Under the pieces are notes generated by a model. It did not search any database, had not been told where the DNA came from, and saw only the letters and a program-made list of their open reading frames with translations. A stretch of DNA of 20,845 nt from a virus. Location: positions 1-20,845 of the IMG/VR virus record IMGVR_UViG_3300046653_000028; one strand, written 5' to 3'. A program made the translations under genes and the position numbers. This document shows positions 20,685 through 20,845 of this stretch, one piece after another. Within the stretch, counting starts at the first letter, position 1. Each line of letters starts with the position of its first letter.

Positions 20685-20845
20685 GATTTCCCCTTTGGCG
20701 CATCGGAGCGCCCGTTGAACAAGATGGCAGCGCCCGCGCTTGTCAGAAGCGCGGCGACGGCTGCGCCATAGGTGACGGGATCGAAGGGCTGGCCCTTCGC
20801 GGCGACGGCATAGATCACCATGCCGTGCATGAAGAGGAATGAGAC
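20681..20845 (-). CDS. Holin-like membrane protein, C-terminal part (5' end outside window)
   Basis: An open frame of 54 residues from the window edge to a stop at 20681. Two hydrophobic stretches are visible (VSFLFMHGMVIYAVA and YGAAVAALLTSAGAAILF) flanking a short polar loop. The protein ends in a Lys-rich tail (SDAPKGKS). Two short membrane spans, small size and position directly ahead of the spanin genes are what one expects of a phage holin or accessory lysis protein. The N-terminus, and thus the number of spans, is not visible. The stop overlaps the next start as ATGA. Confidence 0.6.
   Translation of the reverse strand, partial: VSFLFMHGMVIYAVAAKGQPFDPVTYGAAVAALLTSAGAAILFNGRSDAPKGKS

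Overview
The window is the head, tail and lysis-proximal part of a transposable, Mu-like siphophage, most likely an integrated prophage. Every convincing gene lies on the minus strand, so the genes run in functional order from right (20845) to left (1). The GC-rich codon use, the alphaproteobacterial look of several proteins and the layout suggest an alphaproteobacterial host. That host assignment is an inference and was not tested by any search. The transposase and early genes would lie beyond the right edge, and the end of the tail-tip gene lies beyond the left edge. Neither phage end is in the window.

Region 1 (20845-18809) is the lysis and small-gene block: the end of a holin-like membrane protein, an unknown 70-residue protein, an Rz-type inner-membrane spanin with an Rz1-type lipoprotein spanin encoded inside it in another frame, a DksA/TraR zinc-finger protein, a DUF2730 membrane protein and a Mu gp26-type winged-helix protein. 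Region 2 (18807-14410) is DNA packaging and portal: small terminase (DUF3486), large terminase (Mu gp28), portal (DUF935, Mu gp29) and an F-type minor head protein. Region 3 (14409-13988) is about 420 bases without a convincing gene but dense in inverted repeats, at the place where Mu carries its late promoter P_I. Region 4 (13990-11190) is the capsid: protease I with a scaffold Z start nested inside it, a cement-type protein, the gpT major capsid protein and gp35. Region 5 (11061-9376) holds connector proteins: gp36, a gpG-type morphogenesis protein, gp37 and a small unknown. Region 6 (9372-1) is a lambda-style non-contractile tail: tail tube, chaperones G and GT joined by a programmed -1 frameshift, a 1000-residue tape measure, a gpM-like protein, DUF1833, an NlpC/P60 peptidase, a mosaic mini-gene, and a TipJ/J-type tip protein that ends in tandem repeats.

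Most neighbouring genes touch or overlap at ATGA, TAATG or TGATG junctions, which points to a few long, translationally coupled transcripts. The observations most worth following are: the A AAA AAC frameshift site at 8070-8064 with a hairpin just downstream; the structured 392-base gap before the protease, where two alternative start codons sit in the two arms of a perfect inverted repeat; the 60-residue mini-gene at 3367-3185, made of a TipJ-like piece fused to an NlpC-like tail; and the repeat array at the left edge, with two blocks that are 105/107 identical. I saw no clearly new multi-gene defence or accessory system.
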